This document shows, piece after piece, positions 1 to 6,420 of a stretch of 10,471 nucleotides of DNA; the stretch's first letter is position 1; every line of letters starts with the position of its first letter. A program made the translations under genes and the position numbers. Source of the stretch: JASJCP01 sp051155735 (GTDB taxonomy: Bacteria > Cyanobacteriota > Cyanobacteriia > Cyanobacteriales > Xenococcaceae); NCBI GenBank assembly GCA_051155735.1, contig DAXETX010000346.1:1-10471 (forward strand), in the 5' to 3' direction. Under the pieces are notes generated by a model. That model was not told the origin of the DNA and made no database searches. It saw nothing but the letters and a program-made list of their open reading frames with translations.

Positions 1-1
1 A

Positions 2-370
2 GCATCGCAGCAACTTCAAGCAAAACAACAAAACGAAAGCGGTATCGTGCAAAATCTAGTCGAACGGTATAATGCGTTCAAAAACATCTTTAAAGATAAC
101 CAAGACAATATTGATGACTGGTTACCCGATCCGGAAACTGGCTTAAATATATTTGATGTAATTGGTAATTCGATCAACATGATGGAACAGCAGGTTACTC
201 AAGTCAATCTAGTGGATCATCCAGCAGATATTTTGCTCGAACCCGATTTATCAGACTGTGGTATTTTTGATTTTCATCAAGCTAAACCGACGATTCAACA
301 AGGCTATGATGCTGCTAAAGCCATGCTACCGCAAATTAAACAGGCATTAGAAACATCTCATAAAAATTAG
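2..370 (+). CDS. Patatin-like phospholipase (NTE/RssA type), C-terminal part, truncated by window edge
   Basis: The reading frame is open from base 2, so this is the last 122 residues of a longer protein; the GTG at 47 is internal and not a credible start. The visible part ends with the pattern typical of the C-terminus of bacterial patatin-like/NTE-family serine lipases: a hydrophobic strand followed by a proline and acidic residues (ADILLEPDLSD), then a Phe-Asp pair (IFDF) and a helix with an Ile-x-x-Gly-Tyr-x-Ala-Ala pattern (IQQGYDAAKAML). In this family that helix closes the lipase domain. The GxSxG nucleophile elbow and the Asp-Gly dyad would lie left of the window, so activity cannot be judged here. 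The family hydrolyses acyl esters of phospholipids. Its TAG stop overlaps by 4 bp the stop codon of the convergent gene at 367-636. The family call is by recognition of the C-terminal pattern only. Confidence 0.7.
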   Translation, partial: ASQQLQAKQQNESGIVQNLVERYNAFKNIFKDNQDNIDDWLPDPETGLNIFDVIGNSINMMEQQVTQVNLVDHPADILLEPDLSDCGIFDFHQAKPTIQQGYDAAKAMLPQIKQALETSHKN

Positions 371-636
371 TTAGTAATTAGTTCTGCTGCATTAGCTAAC
401 TTTGCCACACCACGGAAAGAGCCATTAGCTAAAGATTCAGAAAGATGGGGTTCGGTTTCTAATATTTCGACCTCAATCTTGACTTTAACTAAATGAGAGC
501 CAGGTTTTTTGCCCACAGATTCAGCGATCGCCTGAGCTAGATCGGGATGTTTTCCTGTCAGAGGATGACGCAAGATACAACGTTCCCATTCCTGCTCCGC
601 TTGAGGATTAATATTTAGAATATAGTGGTGATTCAC
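367..636 (-). CDS. Small conserved-type hypothetical protein (89 aa)
   Basis: I do not recognise this protein. Three starts are possible: ATG at 669, ATG at 645 and GTG at 636. I chose GTG 636 because an AGGA Shine-Dalgarno motif (645-648 on the plus strand) lies 8 nt upstream of it, while the two ATGs have no comparable site; the ATG at 645 itself overlaps that AGGA. With this start the protein begins Met-Asn-His-His-Tyr and reads as a small soluble protein: a short hydrophobic start (YILNINPQ), a Trp/Cys/Arg helix (EQEWERCILRHP), a helix containing AQAIAESVG, then a strand of alternating Val/Ile and charged residues (KVKIEVEILETEP). There is no signal peptide or membrane segment. It stands alone on its strand, tail-to-tail with the patatin-like gene, and its leader carries the inverted repeat at 650-667. 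Confidence 0.6.
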   Translation of the reverse strand: MNHHYILNINPQAEQEWERCILRHPLTGKHPDLAQAIAESVGKKPGSHLVKVKIEVEILETEPHLSESLANGSFRGVAKLANAAELITN

Positions 637-649
637 GATTATCATCCTA

Positions 650-667
650 GTTGAATTTTTGTTCAAC
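650..667. promoter_or_regulatory. Perfect inverted repeat GTTGAA-N6-TTCAAC in divergent intergenic region
   Basis: Six-bp arms at 650-655 and 662-667 flank a 6-bp AT-rich spacer (TTTTTG). It lies 13 nt upstream of the chosen GTG start of the minus-strand gene and overlaps a possible plus-strand -35 (TTGAAT, 651-656). The geometry suits a dimeric repressor operator, or a small hairpin in the leader of the minus-strand transcript. No cognate regulator is visible nearby. Confidence 0.35.
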
Positions 668-680
668 ATTATTCTATAAC
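651..680 (+). promoter_or_regulatory. Candidate sigma70-type promoter for the DUF1400 gene
   Basis: TTGAAT (651-656) and TATAAC (675-680) are separated by 18 bp, with 4/6 and 5/6 matches to the consensus hexamers. A transcript would start near 687 and carry a leader of roughly 78 nt before the GTG at 765. In AT-rich DNA such matches also arise by chance, so this is tentative. Confidence 0.3.
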
Positions 681-764
681 AAACTCTGACCGATTAGCAA
701 TTTGCATTATTTTGCTGGTTCGCGCATATTTAATTTTAGATGGATAATTAGCGAGGTAACGATC

Positions 765-1358
765 GTGTTAGGACAAAAACTCCTCCAATCAGCATTTAAG
801 AGTAGCTTAATCGCATTGGGAGCAACTATAGTTTTATTGACTAATATCAAAGCAAGTTTAGCAGCAGAAAAAGTTACTTTTACCTATGGTTTAGCCTCTC
901 AGACAGTTTCTTTAGCCGAATTAGAAGCTTTTGCTGCCACAGGAGAAGTTTCCCCTGCCATCGATTTCCTGCTAGACTTCAGTGGACAAAATCCTGAGAT
1001 AGTTCGTTGGTTGCTGAGGCAAGAGTTTCCTACTGACACAGTAATAATGTCAAAATTACTCAATACCTTAATCGGAGAATATGCTTTAACTGAAAGTAGC
1101 AATATTATTCATTCGCGATCGCCAAGAGGTGATATGCCAGCACTTCGAGGCGCTTTAATCGCCTCTAGCAGTGATGATCGGCGAGTTTCCCTCTTAGAAT
1201 TGTGGCGTAACTATCCCACAGAGGAAGTTTATGTAGATGGCAAATCTTTAAGCAAAATTGGCAAAAAAACCCCTGAATCTGTCGAAAATTTGGAAAATCA
1301 TCCTCAATTACCATCGCAACTATGGCAACAATTGCTAGAGTGGGAGCAAAAATTTTAA
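765..1358 (+). CDS. Secreted stand-alone DUF1400-domain protein (197 aa)
   Basis: The GTG at 765 is preferred over an upstream TTG at 702: GAGG at 753-756 lies 8 nt before it, and the protein then begins directly with a signal peptide. Residues 1 to about 34 form a lysine-containing start, a hydrophobic core (SLIALGATIVLL) and an Ala-rich cleavage region (KASLAA). The mature part matches the cyanobacterial DUF1400 domain: a Val-Thr-Phe-Thr-Tyr-Gly strand at 37-42, the Leu-Glu-x-Phe-Ala-x-Thr-Gly motif (53-60), an Arg-x-x-Leu-x-x-x-Phe-Pro stretch (81-89), and the Ala-Leu-Arg-x-Ala-Leu-Ile helix (126-132) followed by the ELWRNYPTEEVYVD ending (145-158). In many cyanobacterial proteins this domain precedes an alpha/beta-hydrolase domain; here the protein ends soon after it, with no GxSxG. 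Its role is unknown; it probably acts in the periplasm or thylakoid lumen. Confidence 0.72.
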   Translation: MLGQKLLQSAFKSSLIALGATIVLLTNIKASLAAEKVTFTYGLASQTVSLAELEAFAATGEVSPAIDFLLDFSGQNPEIVRWLLRQEFPTDTVIMSKLLNTLIGEYALTESSNIIHSRSPRGDMPALRGALIASSSDDRRVSLLELWRNYPTEEVYVDGKSLSKIGKKTPESVENLENHPQLPSQLWQQLLEWEQKF

Positions 1359-1421
1359 ACGCGGAATTGGGTTAAAGCAGCATAAGATAATGAGAGATAG
1401 TTGACTACAAATTGAAGTTTA

Positions 1422-1754
1422 ATGCTGACATACCCTGATCAATTGCCAAGAATCCAAAAAATCTCGGAAGAAGAACGCCAAAAACAAGAAAGAATGCGCG
1501 ATGTCTTATTGTTATTAGAACAATTAGTCGAGCGAGAAGAAGTAACTTTAAAATTAATTATTGATAGTTTGTATGATGTTGGTTCAATTAATATTGTTAA
1601 TCAAAAATTTCGCAATCGACCGCTGAATCGATTTTTAAAGGCGATCGCTAAAATGTCTAAACCAGTATTAAGAATTGTGGCATTACGTTGGGTCAAGAAA
1701 AATTTGCCGATACTAGTCGCTAACTGGCTCGAAAGTAAGGTATCTTTTAAATAA
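1422..1754 (+). CDS. Hypothetical protein, 110 aa, helical and basic at the C-terminus
   Basis: I do not recognise a named family. From the ATG at 1422 (weak GAAG about 5 nt upstream) the protein starts with a short Pro-containing segment, then a strongly charged helix (EEERQKQERM, about residues 16-25) continuing into a Leu-rich amphipathic helix (VLLLLEQLVEREEVTLKLIIDSLYDVGS). The C-terminal half is basic and hydrophobic (LKAIAKMSKPVLRIVALRWVKKNLPILVANWLESKV). This could lie along a membrane surface, but I see no clean transmembrane segment. It follows the DUF1400 gene by 63 bp on the same strand, so co-transcription is possible. One HIP1 site (1641-1648) lies in frame within it. Confidence 0.6.
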   Translation: MLTYPDQLPRIQKISEEERQKQERMRDVLLLLEQLVEREEVTLKLIIDSLYDVGSINIVNQKFRNRPLNRFLKAIAKMSKPVLRIVALRWVKKNLPILVANWLESKVSFK

Positions 1755-1970
1755 GTAGTTGTTCAAAATTAATTTCCTAGTTGAGATCGCTCAAAGGTAA
1801 AAGGGAAAGTTGAATGTGTAATTAATTTTGTTTAGATGCTTAATTTTATAATTGTTTTTTTGTGATTTTGTTTCTAATTTAATTTTCATAATTTATGAGT
1901 AGATAGTAATTAGCAATAGAAATATTTAAGATTACGATCATAGAATAAATAAGATATATCAATTAAGTTG

Positions 1971-2387
1971 ATGACAAATCAAAATCCCGCCCAAGGTTAT
2001 GAAATAGGAATTTTTAATCAGTTAGTTAAAAATTCTGAAGCGGTCGCTTTAACTGAATTTAAAGTAGAAGAATCGGGAAAAAAAGTCACTGAAATAGATA
2101 ATAGACTGAAAAAAGTTGAACTTCAAGTCACTGAAATAGATAACAGATTAAAAAAAGTTGAACTTCAAGTCATCGAAATAGATAACAGACTGAAAAAAGT
2201 TGAACTTCAAGTAAACAAAATACCTGACATTGAAACACGACTCACAAGTGTCGAAACTCGACTCACGAAAATTGAGCAAATAGGCGAAAAAATCTTAGGC
2301 AGCGTCAAATATATTATTGGCGCGATCGCTCTAGGGATTTTAGTTAATATTCTCAGCACTCCGTTAGTGAGTAATTTGTTTCACTAA
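1971..2387 (+). CDS. Coiled-coil protein with C-terminal membrane anchor (138 aa)
   Basis: ATG at 1971 is taken as the start; a TTG immediately before it (1968) is the alternative, and no clear Shine-Dalgarno site helps. After about 38 residues of N-terminal sequence, residues 39-80 consist of three 14-residue repeats with hydrophobic residues in exact heptad a/d positions (VTEIDNR LKKVELQ), then two further heptad-type units (ETRLTSV, ETRLTKI). Residues about 113-130 form one hydrophobic segment (YIIGAIALGILVNIL), predicted as a membrane helix, with a short tail. The plan is a rod-like coiled coil held to a membrane by its C-terminus. Short cyanobacterial proteins of this general design are common and mostly uncharacterised. 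The function is unknown. It converges with dgt across 12 bp. Confidence 0.65.
   Translation: MTNQNPAQGYEIGIFNQLVKNSEAVALTEFKVEESGKKVTEIDNRLKKVELQVTEIDNRLKKVELQVIEIDNRLKKVELQVNKIPDIETRLTSVETRLTKIEQIGEKILGSVKYIIGAIALGILVNILSTPLVSNLFH
2085..2210 (+). repeat. Three tandem 42-bp in-frame repeats
   Basis: Units at 2085-2126, 2127-2168 and 2169-2210 are nearly identical at the DNA level, differing at only a few mostly synonymous positions (for example AAT/AAC and CTG/TTA). Each encodes 14 residues, exactly two heptads, so gain or loss of a unit lengthens or shortens the coiled coil without breaking its register. A weaker 21-bp repeat (one heptad per unit) follows at about 2229-2270. Confidence 0.92.
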
Positions 2388-2399
2388 AAGATAAAATGA

Positions 2400-3734
2400 T
2401 TATTCCCAATGCTCCAGAAAAGAACCCTGACTAACTCCTGTAAGACGGCGAAATTTGAGTACGGCTTCCGCTTCACTAAGACTAGCAACAGTATCTATTG
2501 CCATACGGGTTTTTTCCTGGTCAACATTTTCCCCCCGTTTCGCCCGTTCATCCAACTCTAGATATTCTTTGATATAGCGCGCGGGAATTAGACTCAAGTC
2601 ACCATTTTGAATCGCTTCAAGATACATTTCAAATAAGGTTTTAATGATTCTTTTTTGTCCATATCTTTGAGTAGCAAGACGCGGATTAGAAATTACATAA
2701 GCCCAAACAATTCGTTGCAGAAATTTAAGCTCTTGTTCTTTAGCAGAGTCGTATTGCAGATAACCGCGATCGCCATAAGTTAAACTCAGTCTTACCGAAT
2801 TAACATAAGTTTGAATTAGCTGGGAACTAATCCTTTTGATCTGAGCTTTTTGCTCAAAAGAACCTGGACGGTACTGTCCTCTTAGGTTATAAGTTGCATC
2901 CAAAAAGTTTTGAAACCGAGCAGGATGAGCTTTTACCACTTGCGCTACTGGCTCGTTAGGTCTTTCTCTAAGCCATTCTTCGACAAAGCGGTTCAATTCG
3001 TCGCGATCAGTAGCCAGTAACTCTAAAGGGATTAAACCAGCTAAATAAAAATCTTCGAGATCGTGGACACTATAAGTAATATCATCAGCAAAGTCCATAA
3101 TGCTTGCTTCGATGGTTTGACTTTCATCTTGAGGACTTCTGGCAAATAGAAAAGCTTTGTAGTCTATGTCATAAACTGAGTATTTACGATGTTTTTTGGT
3201 ATGAGGATTTTGGCGATCGCGTAACCAAGGATATTTTAGAACCCCATTAAGAGTGGCTTGAGTCAGATTTAAACCACAGTAGTCAATGCGATGAATTGCC
3301 AGTTTAGTTAAAATCCGAAAGGATTGAGCATTACCTTCAAACCCATCACTCAAACCATGTTTAACCGCACAAGCATCTAATTCTTCTTCAGCAGTATGTC
3401 CGAAAGGAGGATGACCCAAATCGTGAGCTAAAGCTGCTGCTTCAATCACATCTGGCTCAATTCCTCCCAATTTTTCGGCTATTTCTGGTTGTTGAGCGCT
3501 CAAACTTTCTGCGAGTCTTCTTGCTACTTGGGCTACCTTTAAAGAATGGGTAAGACGATTGTGAAAAACGTGACCCTCTTGGGCAGTAACAACCTGAGTT
3601 ACTTGGGCTAATCGGCGAAAAGCCGAAGAATAGAGGATGCGATCGCGATCTACTTGAAAAGGATTTCTGCGATCGCCAGGTTTATTGCCTCCTCCAGCAA
3701 AAGGATTGTATTGTCTTTTGTCTTTTTCTGACAT
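2400..3734 (-). CDS. dgt: dGTPase-like HD-domain dNTP triphosphohydrolase
   Basis: The enzyme hydrolyses dGTP (often other dNTPs in this family) to the deoxynucleoside and tripolyphosphate in the cytoplasm. At 444 aa it is of normal length for bacterial Dgt-like proteins. HD-superfamily metal ligands are visible: His63 in RLTHSLKVAQVARRLAE, the His104-Asp105 pair in AALAHDLGHPPFGHTAEEELD, and Asp217/Asp218 in MDFADDITYSVHDLED. The family motif EGNAQSFRIL lies at 133-142. The N-terminal YSSAFRRLAQVTQV (35-48) is also typical. Start ATG 3734 follows the oxidoreductase stop by 22 nt, with a weak AAAGA beside it, so the two genes are probably co-transcribed. It lies about 1.6 kb downstream of nrdB, so dNTP synthesis and breakdown genes share the region. 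Three HIP1 sites lie in the gene's N- and mid-portions and one further in. Confidence 0.93.
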   Translation of the reverse strand: MSEKDKRQYNPFAGGGNKPGDRRNPFQVDRDRILYSSAFRRLAQVTQVVTAQEGHVFHNRLTHSLKVAQVARRLAESLSAQQPEIAEKLGGIEPDVIEAAALAHDLGHPPFGHTAEEELDACAVKHGLSDGFEGNAQSFRILTKLAIHRIDYCGLNLTQATLNGVLKYPWLRDRQNPHTKKHRKYSVYDIDYKAFLFARSPQDESQTIEASIMDFADDITYSVHDLEDFYLAGLIPLELLATDRDELNRFVEEWLRERPNEPVAQVVKAHPARFQNFLDATYNLRGQYRPGSFEQKAQIKRISSQLIQTYVNSVRLSLTYGDRGYLQYDSAKEQELKFLQRIVWAYVISNPRLATQRYGQKRIIKTLFEMYLEAIQNGDLSLIPARYIKEYLELDERAKRGENVDQEKTRMAIDTVASLSEAEAVLKFRRLTGVSQGSFLEHWE

Positions 3735-3756
3735 TCTTTATTTAACAAGTACATCT

Positions 3757-4818
3757 TTATTGATGCCGAATCTGATCGATTAGCTGCATAATTTCCAGTG
3801 TTTCAGCCAAAGGCATCATGGGACTTTCAATTTTACCTTGTTGAAGACAATTTATGACTTCTTCAATCTGAAAATGCATCCCAGTACCAGGAAAAGGCAT
3901 TTTAATCTTTTTCGTACCGAATCCTGTAAGAGATTTAATCGAGTTAAATAAAAACTTAGCCCCAGGTAGGTCTTTAAGTGAAGCTTTAAGTCTATCAGAG
4001 TTGGTTCTAGTTCCCGAAATCTGAGGAGAAAATCGCGAAACACTAAAAGATGTGGGATTAATTAGGGGCTGCTGTATATGAATCCTCCCACTAGTTCCTG
4101 CTATTACTGCATCATTACCTGCCTCAGTACGGTAACTACAAGATAAAGCAGCTAAATGTTGTGGATACCGCAAAATGATTGTACCTTGATCGTCAATACC
4201 CGTTTGACCCAAATTAAGATAGCTAGCAACATCAAGAGGCGCACCAAAAAGATAAAAAGCCAGAGAAATCGGATAGACTCCCAAATCTAGCACCACATTA
4301 GCATCTAAGGCTGGATTAAACATTCGACTATCGGGGTTAACCACAAATGGATATCCCAAACTACCTTGAAACAAACATATTTCGCCAATATATTTTTCCT
4401 GTATCAAGCGTCTAACTTCTTTCATTATGGGGATAAAACGCATCCACATCGCTTCCATACAAAACAAATTTTTTGCTGTTGCTAGACTAATTACTGCTTC
4501 TGCTTCTGCTGCGTTGGCAGTAAAAGGCTTCTCACATAAGACTGATTTATCAGCTTCTAAACAAAGAATACAGTGTTCTTGATGATAATTGTGAGGCGTA
4601 GCGATATAGATAATATCTAAATTGTCATCGGCAACTAAATCCGCATAACTGCCATAAAAATTCGCTGCACCAAATTTTTGAGCAAAAGCCTCAGCTTTGG
4701 CAACTGTTCTAGAACCGACTGCGGACAAATTCGCTTCGGGAACAAGTTTTAGAGCATTAGCAAATTGATGGGCGACTTTACCAGTGCCTAATATTCCCCA
4801 ACGAATCCTACTTTTCAT
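3757..4818 (-). CDS. Gfo/Idh/MocA-family NAD(P)-dependent oxidoreductase
   Basis: This 353-residue protein has the two-domain layout of the Gfo/Idh/MocA family. An N-terminal Rossmann fold opens with WGILGTGKVAHQFANAL (7-23, Gly-x-Gly-x-x-Ala), and the cofactor- and substrate-site motif Cys-Glu-Lys-Pro lies at 95-98. The second-domain motif Asp-Leu-Gly-x-Tyr-Pro (178-183) resembles the Asp/Tyr catalytic pair of the dimeric dihydrodiol dehydrogenase branch, so a carbonyl or sugar substrate is likely but cannot be named. No signal peptide is present; it should be cytoplasmic. ATG 4818 has only a weak ACAAG site close upstream. It sits 74 nt downstream of the small winged-helix-like gene and 22 nt upstream of dgt, on the same strand. 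The family is certain; the specific reaction is not. Confidence 0.88.
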   Translation of the reverse strand: MKSRIRWGILGTGKVAHQFANALKLVPEANLSAVGSRTVAKAEAFAQKFGAANFYGSYADLVADDNLDIIYIATPHNYHQEHCILCLEADKSVLCEKPFTANAAEAEAVISLATAKNLFCMEAMWMRFIPIMKEVRRLIQEKYIGEICLFQGSLGYPFVVNPDSRMFNPALDANVVLDLGVYPISLAFYLFGAPLDVASYLNLGQTGIDDQGTIILRYPQHLAALSCSYRTEAGNDAVIAGTSGRIHIQQPLINPTSFSVSRFSPQISGTRTNSDRLKASLKDLPGAKFLFNSIKSLTGFGTKKIKMPFPGTGMHFQIEEVINCLQQGKIESPMMPLAETLEIMQLIDQIRHQ

Positions 4819-4892
4819 CTTGTAAAAATGAATTTAAAATCAAGAACTGTATTTATTATGCTAAAAATATATCTAACAACCGCGCTTTTAAA

Positions 4893-5111
4893 TTATTGAT
4901 TAATTTCTAAGTCCCAACTAGAAGTAAAGTGGGCTTTGCCTTCTTCTACCAGTTCCCAAGCAGCTTCCTTAAAACTACGCTGCGAAAGATTAGTATCTGT
5001 AGTAATCTTCGCTTTTAGTTCCTGAAAACTCATCGGTGCTTGATGCTGTTTTAGCTGCGTCAGTAATAATTGCTTTGTCTGTTGGATTTGCTGAAATGTT
5101 TGAGTACTCAT
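4893..5111 (-). CDS. Small protein with winged-helix-like architecture (72 aa)
   Basis: I chose ATG 5111 (Met-Ser-Thr-Gln-Thr) over an upstream ATG at 5150, because the longer form would add an odd Trp/Ile-rich stretch and leave no room for the palindrome at 5151-5168 as an upstream site. Visible parts are a Gln-rich helix (TFQQIQQTKQLLLTQLKQH), then SFQELKAKI and LSQRSFKEAAWELVEEGKAHFTSSWDLEI. The last part reads as helix, recognition helix and beta wing (a 'Glu-Glu-Gly-Lys' turn followed by a strand ending Trp-Asp-Leu). That order is what one expects of a minimal winged helix-turn-helix. I do not recognise a named family. DNA binding is inference from architecture only. It may be the first gene of a unit with the oxidoreductase and dgt. 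Confidence 0.6.
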   Translation of the reverse strand: MSTQTFQQIQQTKQLLLTQLKQHQAPMSFQELKAKITTDTNLSQRSFKEAAWELVEEGKAHFTSSWDLEINQ

Positions 5112-5150
5112 ATTAATTACAATAATCCACTTGAGCCAAAAACATATCAT

Positions 5151-5168
5151 ACACTATCTATAGAGTGT
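5151..5168. promoter_or_regulatory. NrdR-box-like palindrome upstream of the small winged-helix-like gene
   Basis: The outer arms ACACT and AGTGT (5151-5155 and 5164-5168) form an imperfect 18-bp palindrome ending 40 nt upstream of the ATG at 5111. Read as a 16-mer from 5151 to 5166 it matches the NrdR consensus (acaCwAtATaTwGtgt) at 14 of 16 positions. No second, helically phased box is visible beside it, whereas NrdR sites are normally paired. The alternative reading is an autoregulatory operator of the small downstream protein. Confidence 0.35.
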
Positions 5169-5232
5169 CTTGCTGAAATTTGACTACCCTTAACGCTAAA
5201 TGTATCAACTATTGCGATTATATTTTAAGTTT

Positions 5233-5257
5233 TTAAGCGCATTTTTTAATCGCTTAA
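5233..5257. repeat. Inverted repeat TTAAGCG-N11-CGCTTAA downstream of nrdB
   Basis: Perfect 7-bp arms (5233-5239, 5251-5257) flank an 11-bp AT-rich loop, about 67-91 bp past the nrdB stop codon. On the minus strand it is not followed by a U-tract, so it is not an obvious terminator; it may act as a second hairpin behind the HIP1 stem-loop. Confidence 0.4.
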
Positions 5258-5284
5258 TTGACTAATATTTTTTGAGTACTTAAT

Positions 5285-5316
5285 AAAATGCGATCGCCTA
5301 TAAGCGATCGCATTTT
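5285..5316 (-). terminator. Hairpin built from two HIP1 sites, probable nrdB terminator
   Basis: Perfect 13-bp arms AAAATGCGATCGC (5285-5297) and its complement (5304-5316) flank a 6-nt loop (CTATAA). It begins 7 bp beyond the nrdB stop codon. On the minus strand the 3' arm ends in TTTT followed by ATT, giving a short, imperfect U-tract. Each arm contains one whole HIP1 octamer, extended outward by the complementary AAAAT/ATTTT. Placement and stability support termination of the nrd transcript, or 3'-end protection. Confidence 0.6.
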
Positions 5317-5323
5317 GGGCTAA

Positions 5324-6370
5324 TTAAATCTCATCCCAGCCACTAATACCAGAAGACATAACATAACTAGTCACACCAGCCTCAAAGAAATTAGCTTTAG
5401 TGTGTCCAGCACTTTTGGTATCAGAAAATCTTTCTAAATGGCGATAAGGACTCTTTTGATAGGGTGCATCGGTATATAAAGAGTCTAAACCAATCGCTCG
5501 TAAACGAGTATTTGCCAAATACTTAGTATATTGTTCGGTACTAGCGGAAGTGATGCCAAGAACATGATCGCCGACAATATGATTTGTCCAACGACATTCA
5601 TGCTCTACTGCTTTATCAAACATCTCATAAATTTGTTCTATCGAATGAGGCAATAACTGCATTGCTTCAGGAAGTAGTTTTTGATAAAGTCTGACATGAC
5701 TCAATTCATCGCGATTGATCATCTTGAAGATATCAGCACTTCCTGGCATTAACATCCGAGAAGCCAAATTATAAAAGTAGATAAAGCCATTATAAAAATA
5801 CATTCCCTCTAACAAATAGTCTGCTAGTAATGCGATGAAGTAATTTTCTTCAGTAGGAAAATCAATATATTTCTGATAGAGTCCTGCAATAAACTCACAA
5901 CGATCCGCTAATACCTTGTCAGTGCGCCAAAAATCATAAACTGCATTACGGCGATCGCTAGGAATTACTGTTTCAATAATATACTGATAACTCTGATTGT
6001 GCATTCCTTCTTGAGAAATTTGTTCCGCCAGACACAGACTTACTTCTGGGGCAGTGATACAACTTTTGAGATGAGGCAAATTACAAGTTTGGACTGAATC
6101 GAGAAAAGTCAAATAGCTTAAAATCCCATCATAAGCATGACGTTCTTCGGTGGTGAGATTCCAATAATCAGTTACATCTTGAGTCAGATCGAGCTTTTGC
6201 GGAATCCAAAAATTTTCCCGCATCTGTTGATACAAACTAATTGCCCAAGAATAACGGACATCATTGAGTTGCATTAAGTTAGTCGTGTTACCAAACCAAA
6301 TAGAGCGATTCTCGATTCGGTCATCACCACTAGGATTAAAAATTGGATTAGCTAACATATTTTGATTCAT
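5324..6370 (-). CDS. nrdB: Class Ia ribonucleotide reductase, beta (radical) subunit
   Basis: NrdB houses the dimetal-tyrosyl radical cofactor that starts ribonucleotide reduction in NrdA. All expected residues are visible in the 348-aa product: metal ligands Asp91 (FLDSVQ), Glu121 and His124 (QEGMHNQSY), Glu188 (YLLEGMYFY), Glu222 and His225 (RDELSHV). The radical tyrosine is Tyr128. Trp55 (ENFWIP) and Tyr336 near the C-terminus fit the radical-transfer path to NrdA. Because Tyr128 is kept, a normal tyrosyl-radical enzyme is expected rather than a tyrosine-less class Ic form; the metal itself cannot be read from sequence. Start ATG 6370 (alternative Met5) has no strong Shine-Dalgarno site. 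It follows hicA by 50 nt and nrdA by about 580 nt, all on one strand, which suggests one transcription unit interrupted by a toxin-antitoxin pair. Confidence 0.96.
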   Translation of the reverse strand: MNQNMLANPIFNPSGDDRIENRSIWFGNTTNLMQLNDVRYSWAISLYQQMRENFWIPQKLDLTQDVTDYWNLTTEERHAYDGILSYLTFLDSVQTCNLPHLKSCITAPEVSLCLAEQISQEGMHNQSYQYIIETVIPSDRRNAVYDFWRTDKVLADRCEFIAGLYQKYIDFPTEENYFIALLADYLLEGMYFYNGFIYFYNLASRMLMPGSADIFKMINRDELSHVRLYQKLLPEAMQLLPHSIEQIYEMFDKAVEHECRWTNHIVGDHVLGITSASTEQYTKYLANTRLRAIGLDSLYTDAPYQKSPYRHLERFSDTKSAGHTKANFFEAGVTSYVMSSGISGWDEI

Positions 6371-6420
6371 ATTATTTTGATTTATTCAAAAAATAAATTG
6401 CTTACAGACAATATCTAAAT

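Noticed and set aside
899..1102. Minus-strand open frame inside the DUF1400 gene
   Set aside because: It lies wholly within a better-supported gene, has no ribosome binding site and shows no recognisable domain.
1755..1970. AT-rich intergenic stretch before the coiled-coil gene
   Set aside because: I looked for a tRNA, a strong hairpin or promoter pairs and found nothing convincing.
3852..4043. Minus-strand open frame inside the Gfo/Idh/MocA gene in another frame
   Set aside because: It is an out-of-frame shadow of a clear family member, with low-complexity content.
5099..5280. Direct repeat TTTGAGTACT at 5099-5108 and 5271-5280 flanking the nrdB-downstream intergenic region
   Set aside because: Ten bases only, one copy is coding (the start of the small gene), and there is no mobile element between them; judged chance.
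5258..5286. Plus-strand promoter-like TTGACT-N17-TAATAA pointing into the nrdB 3' end
   Set aside because: The -35 is good but the -10 matches at only 3 of 6 positions, and transcription would start inside the HIP1 hairpin; an antisense RNA is not supported.
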